Source: Paenibacillus cookii
GTDB lineage: Bacteria; Bacillota; Bacilli; Paenibacillales; Paenibacillaceae
Direction of reading: 5' to 3'
Length of the DNA: 60,919 nt
Assembly (NCBI RefSeq): GCF_018333375.1
Contig: NZ_BORW01000034.1
Location: 1 to 60,919, forward strand
The position numbers and the translations under genes are program-made. The notes under the pieces are model-generated. The model worked only from the letters and a program-made list of their open reading frames with translations, ran no database searches and was not told where the DNA came from. Below, piece after piece: positions 58,061 to 60,919 of the stretch (the first letter of the stretch is position 1; each line of letters starts with the position of its first letter).

Positions 58061-58675
58061 TTGAAAACCACGGCTGAATTCGAAAAAATGCCGCATGGCT
58101 CCATTTGGCTTCTGGCGCTGCGCTCCAGTTTGCTGTTCATCGTTGTTTGCGGTCTGGCGTACCCGCTGGCCAGCACCGGGCTGGCTCAACTCCTCTTTCC
58201 GCACCAGGCCAACGGCAGCATGATCAAGGACGGCGCGGGAAGAACGGTGGGTTCGGAGCTCATTGGGCAGACGTTTGCCGATCCGTCGTTTTTCCAGGGC
58301 CGGATTTCCAGCATCGACAATAACGGCGCAGGCTCCGGGTCCAACAACTATGCCCCGTCCAATCCCGAGCTGCTGAAGCGGGTTCAGGCTTCCATCGCCC
58401 GGTGGGAGAAGGAAAACCCGCAGGTTCCGGTCGATAAGCTGCCGGCGGATCTGGTCACCAATTCCGGCTCGGGGCTGGACCCGCACATATCGCCCGCGGC
58501 CGCGAAGGCGCAAATTCCGCGGATCGGCGCACTCCGGCATCTTCCCGAGGAGCGATTGAAGGAACTGGTCGAACAATTTACCGAAGGGCGCGACCTGGGC
58601 GTGTTCGGCGAAAAAAGAGTGAACGTGCTGAAGCTGAATTTGGCCCTGAAGGAGTTGGGGACGGGCAGGGAGTAA
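58061..58675 (+). CDS. kdpC: Potassium-transporting ATPase, subunit C
   Basis: The 204-residue protein has one N-terminal membrane helix (LRSSLLFIVVCGLAYPLASTGLAQLLFP). The KdpC body follows, with GSELIGQTFADPSFFQGRIS and NSGSGLDPHISPAAAKAQIPRI. KdpC helps KdpB bind ATP. The start is TTG at 58061 after AAGGGTG. No kdpD or kdpE follows. Confidence 0.95.
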   Translation: MKTTAEFEKMPHGSIWLLALRSSLLFIVVCGLAYPLASTGLAQLLFPHQANGSMIKDGAGRTVGSELIGQTFADPSFFQGRISSIDNNGAGSGSNNYAPSNPELLKRVQASIARWEKENPQVPVDKLPADLVTNSGSGLDPHISPAAAKAQIPRIGALRHLPEERLKELVEQFTEGRDLGVFGEKRVNVLKLNLALKELGTGRE

Positions 58676-58748
58676 GCTTTGGATTTCCAGGCTGCTTCAA
58701 GTGGAAGTCAGGAAGGGCAGACCGGAGTGCAGCTGTTATTGCACTAAG

Positions 58749-58792
58749 AAAAAGACGCCATGTTCGGCTTAGGACGAACCATGGCGTTTTTT
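58749..58792. terminator. Bidirectional terminator between kdpC and mntH
   Basis: ACGCCATG-TTCG pairs with CGAACCATGGCGT, with AAAAA before and TTTTTT after. Confidence 0.85.
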
Positions 58793-58794
58793 CT

Positions 58795-60111
58795 TCAGCC
58801 TGCAAAGGTTTGGTAAATAAGAAACACGTTCAAAACGACGATGACGGCGGAGACGCACCAGGCCAGCAAGCTCATCCAAGCCGGATTGGCGAATGGACCC
58901 ATCAGCTTTTTGCTTCCGGTAAATTGGACGAGGGGAATCACCGCAAACGGAAGCTGGAGCGACAAAATGACCTGGCTCAAAATCAGCAGATCCTCGGTTC
59001 CTTGTTCGCCGGCGATCATCGTGACGATCACGGCCGGGATGACGGCGATCAGCCTCGTAACCAGCCGGCGAAGCCAGGGCGGCAGCCGGATGTCCAGGAA
59101 ACCCTCCATGACGATCTGCCCGGCCAGGGTGCCCGTCAGCGTGGAGTTTTGCCCGGAGGCGAGCAGCGCAACCCCAAACAAAATGCTTGCGAGCGCGGTC
59201 CCGACCAGCGGCGTCAACAAATCATACGCATCGCTGATATCGGCGACTTCCGTCATGCCGGCTTGATGGAAGGTGGCGGCCGAGACGATCAGGATGGCGG
59301 CATTGATGAAAAGGGCGAGCGTCAGCGCAATCGCCGAATCCCAAGCGGAGAAGCGGATGGCTTCGCGCTTGCCTTGATCGGAATTCTCATACCGGCGGGT
59401 CTGCACGATGGACGAATGAAGATACAGGTTATGCGGCATCACCGTGGCTCCGAGAATCCCGATGGCGATATAAAGCTTCTCGTGGTTCGTTATGAGGTCG
59501 GGCGTCGGCATGAATCCGGCCCACACGCTGGGGAGATGGGGCTTGGCCAGCCACAGGTCGACCGCAAAGCAGATCCCGATCGTCGCCACAAGCACGATGA
59601 CCAGCGTTTCGATGGCCCGAAAACCTCGATGCTGCAGAAGCAGGATCAGCAAAACGTCAAGCGCCGTAATCAGCACGCCGTACAGCATCGGAATGCCGAA
59701 CAGCAGCTTCAGGGCGATGGCCGAACCGACCACTTCCGCCAAATCGCATGCGGCAATGGCAAGTTCGCACAAAATCCAAAGGGCAACGGCCGCCGGTTTG
59801 CTGTATTGGGTGCGGCAGGCTTGCGCCAGGTCATGGCCGGTGACGATGCCCAGCTTGCTGGAAAGTGATTGGAGCAGCACGGCCATCAGGTTGGACAAAA
59901 GAATGACGGACAGCAGCGAATACCCGAAGCCGGCGCCCCCGGCGATGTCCGTCGCCCAGTTTCCCGGATCCATGTAACCGACGGCGACAAGATAACCGGG
60001 ACCGGCGAAAACCAGAAATTTCCGGAATGCCGGGCCATTGCGGGGAACTTCCAGCGAATGGTTGATTCCTGTGAGCGAGGAGCGTCTTTTAGGTTTGGTC
60101 CAGCCCTTCAT
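58795..60111 (-). CDS. mntH: Nramp-type Mn2+/divalent metal transporter MntH
   Basis: The 438-residue protein has eleven hydrophobic segments and the Nramp metal-site motifs MDPGNWATD (helix 1) and VMPHNLYLHSSIVQTR (helix 6), plus ASGQNSTLTGTLAGQIVMEGF (transport signature). It imports Mn2+ with protons. The ATG at 60111 follows AAGGTG. No clear MntR box was found upstream; a TATACT lies at minus-strand 60201-60206. The gap 60112-60392 otherwise holds nothing recognised. Confidence 0.93.
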   Translation of the reverse strand: MKGWTKPKRRSSLTGINHSLEVPRNGPAFRKFLVFAGPGYLVAVGYMDPGNWATDIAGGAGFGYSLLSVILLSNLMAVLLQSLSSKLGIVTGHDLAQACRTQYSKPAAVALWILCELAIAACDLAEVVGSAIALKLLFGIPMLYGVLITALDVLLILLLQHRGFRAIETLVIVLVATIGICFAVDLWLAKPHLPSVWAGFMPTPDLITNHEKLYIAIGILGATVMPHNLYLHSSIVQTRRYENSDQGKREAIRFSAWDSAIALTLALFINAAILIVSAATFHQAGMTEVADISDAYDLLTPLVGTALASILFGVALLASGQNSTLTGTLAGQIVMEGFLDIRLPPWLRRLVTRLIAVIPAVIVTMIAGEQGTEDLLILSQVILSLQLPFAVIPLVQFTGSKKLMGPFANPAWMSLLAWCVSAVIVVLNVFLIYQTFAG

Positions 60112-60392
60112 TCGGTATCACGCACCTTGTGCACCTTATTAAGGGGTAGTCTTCTAAATGCTCCCGTTTGCTATTCACTTGCGTCCGCTTGAATATTTTT
60201 TAGTATAGCGGTGACCGGATGTGGGCAAGCAGAGAGTACGGACTTGGAGGTCATCGACCGCCGGCCGGTTTATGACCGGATTTGCGCCGAAAAAAATTAC
60301 CAGGCCGCCGCCGGTGCGCCATCGTTTGCGGAGGACGCCGCATTTTCCAGTTTCCAATGGAATAGCGGCGCGCGAAGTGACGCAAGCTTTTA

Positions 60393-60421
60393 TTGACATG
60401 AAGTTTAAAATTCTTTAATAT
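60393..60421 (+). promoter_or_regulatory. Strong sigma-A promoter
   Basis: TTGACA (60393-60398), 17-bp spacer and TAATAT (60416-60421), 45 bp ahead of the start of the small zinc-ribbon gene. Confidence 0.8.
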
Positions 60422-60466
60422 GTCTAGGTACTTGATTCAGAAATTTATTATAAACGGGTGATGCAT

Positions 60467-60745
60467 ATGTCTTACAGACCAGTGATTGCGAACATGAAGG
60501 AAGCCAGCAGCAACGAGCAAAGCGGATTGTACGAATTCATCATGAACCTGGCTGACGGAACAGTGTGCCGCGTGTTCTATAGCCGTTTTCCGGAATGGAA
60601 AATGACAAACATCAGCCGATTGCAAAAAACGCCTTGCCCCGTATGCCGCAAAGACTTCATCTGCAAATGCATCGAGAGCTACAAAGGCGAGCTGGAACAG
60701 CAAATCGAAGAAAACCAATGGATCGACAAAGCTTTGGCGAAATAA
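60467..60745 (+). CDS. Small protein with C-terminal zinc-ribbon-like cysteines
   Basis: The 92-residue soluble protein starts MSYRPVIANMKEASSNEQSG, has a beta-rich middle (YEFIMNLADGTVCRVFYSRFPEWK) and then CPVCRKDFICKC, four Cys that could bind one zinc. It ends in a charged helix. The ATG at 60467 follows GGGTG. I recognise no family. A near-consensus promoter suggests high expression. Confidence 0.7.
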   Translation: MSYRPVIANMKEASSNEQSGLYEFIMNLADGTVCRVFYSRFPEWKMTNISRLQKTPCPVCRKDFICKCIESYKGELEQQIEENQWIDKALAK

Positions 60746-60767
60746 GCTGTCGAACCGAGATACAGGC

Positions 60768-60793
60768 GCGGGAAGCTACCCGGGCTTTTTTCT
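60768..60793 (+). terminator. Terminator after the zinc-ribbon gene
   Basis: GCGCGGG pairs imperfectly with CCCGGGC (one mismatch), followed by TTTTTT. Confidence 0.65.
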
Positions 60794-60828
60794 TTTAGGC
60801 TTTAGCCAGTTGAGCTCGCGAAGCGTGC

Positions 60829-60858
60829 GAAACAAAAAACCACCCGCTATGCGGGTGG
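60829..60858 (-). terminator. Minus-strand terminator near the right edge
   Basis: On the minus strand CCACCCGC, 3-nt loop, GCGGGTGG is followed by TTTTTTG. It should end transcription of something entering from beyond the right edge. Confidence 0.65.
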
Positions 60859-60919
60859 AGGGAACGAGGGTTTGACCAACAAGACCATCCCGATAAAATT
60901 GAGATGTTCAGGCTCAATT
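60847..60919 (-). repeat. Right-edge sequence, inverted relative to the left edge
   Basis: On the minus strand a frame is open from 60918 to a stop at 60847-60849 (IEPEHLNFIGMVLLVKP...). It contains TGAGCCTGAACA (60905-60916 on plus as its complement) in the same frame as at the left edge (EPE in both). It may be the tail of a transposase shared with the left edge; family not recognised. Confidence 0.3.

Noticed and set aside
1..60919. CRISPR arrays, prophage, rRNA operons, replication origin
   Set aside because: No regularly spaced repeats, phage structural genes, rRNA sequence or DnaA-box clusters were seen.

Overview
The window comes from a spore-forming, low-G+C Gram-positive bacterium, most likely a Paenibacillus or a close relative in Paenibacillaceae. 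The evidence is a ydcC-alr-ndoAI-ndoA cluster, the spore genes cmpA and tlp, S-layer-type SLH domains, frequent TTG/GTG starts behind strong GGAGG sites, and CcpA, Fur and GlnR/TnrA-type sites. The species call rests on gene order and protein resemblance judged by eye, because no database search was possible. The two window edges carry short inverted matching sequences, so the window may be a whole contig ending in repeats.

Layout. 1-3.7 kb: a small lipoprotein, a GDPD/PLC-like secreted protein, a small membrane protein, and a divergent MFS exporter/ArsR regulator pair with a perfect 18-bp palindrome between them. 3.7-7.1 kb: an AT-rich, foreign-looking island with a DUF4367 gene remnant, an Rrf2 (YwnA-like) repressor with matching operators, a QorB-like NAD(P)-binding protein, and an ISL3 transposase disrupted by a 168-bp MITE and an internal deletion. 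7.2-15.7 kb: a cre-controlled discoidin/beta-helix secreted protein, an ANT(6)-type nucleotidyltransferase, a UbiA prenyltransferase paired with a lectin-like protein, and an SLH/YusW protein. 15.8-19.7 kb: the glycine-betaine importer opuAA-AB-AC and a GbsR-type regulator. 19.8-24.1 kb: a DUF4362 lipoprotein, a YkoP-like protein, a Cys/Lys-rich peptide, and an ArsR regulator with an MFS gene split by a stop codon. 24.3-30.5 kb: ydcC, alr, the EndoAI/EndoA toxin-antitoxin pair and tex. 30.5-34.3 kb: a CGNR protein, DinB, cmpA, a SprT-like protein, tlp and five tRNAs. 34.4-38.2 kb: a secreted amidase, an AraC regulator and an orphan ureF-like gene behind two GlnR/TnrA-type boxes. 38.6-45.1 kb: a Fur-controlled siderophore locus (btr-like regulator, feuABC, fused double esterase). 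45.2-52.2 kb: DUF2804, MFS+MarR, a PAS protein, an XRE protein, and a frameshifted MFS gene opposite an MmyB-type regulator. 52.3-58.8 kb: a second tRNA-Leu(GAG), then one sigma-A promoter, two tandem c-di-AMP (ydaO-type) riboswitches each with its own terminator, and an operon of an RCK_N-like protein, a 35-residue membrane peptide, kdpF, kdpA, kdpB and kdpC, with no kdpDE. 58.8-60.9 kb: mntH, a small zinc-ribbon protein and the right edge.

How it works together. Several units serve osmotic and ion homeostasis (opuA, kdp, mntH). The most notable system is the kdp operon: potassium uptake appears to be gated by two consecutive c-di-AMP-sensing terminators instead of KdpDE, and it carries two extra uncharacterised small proteins. 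The second most notable is a lone ureF-like gene in a promoter layout resembling the two-site GlnR control of Paenibacillus nif promoters. The third is the MITE inside a palindrome of the ISL3 gene.
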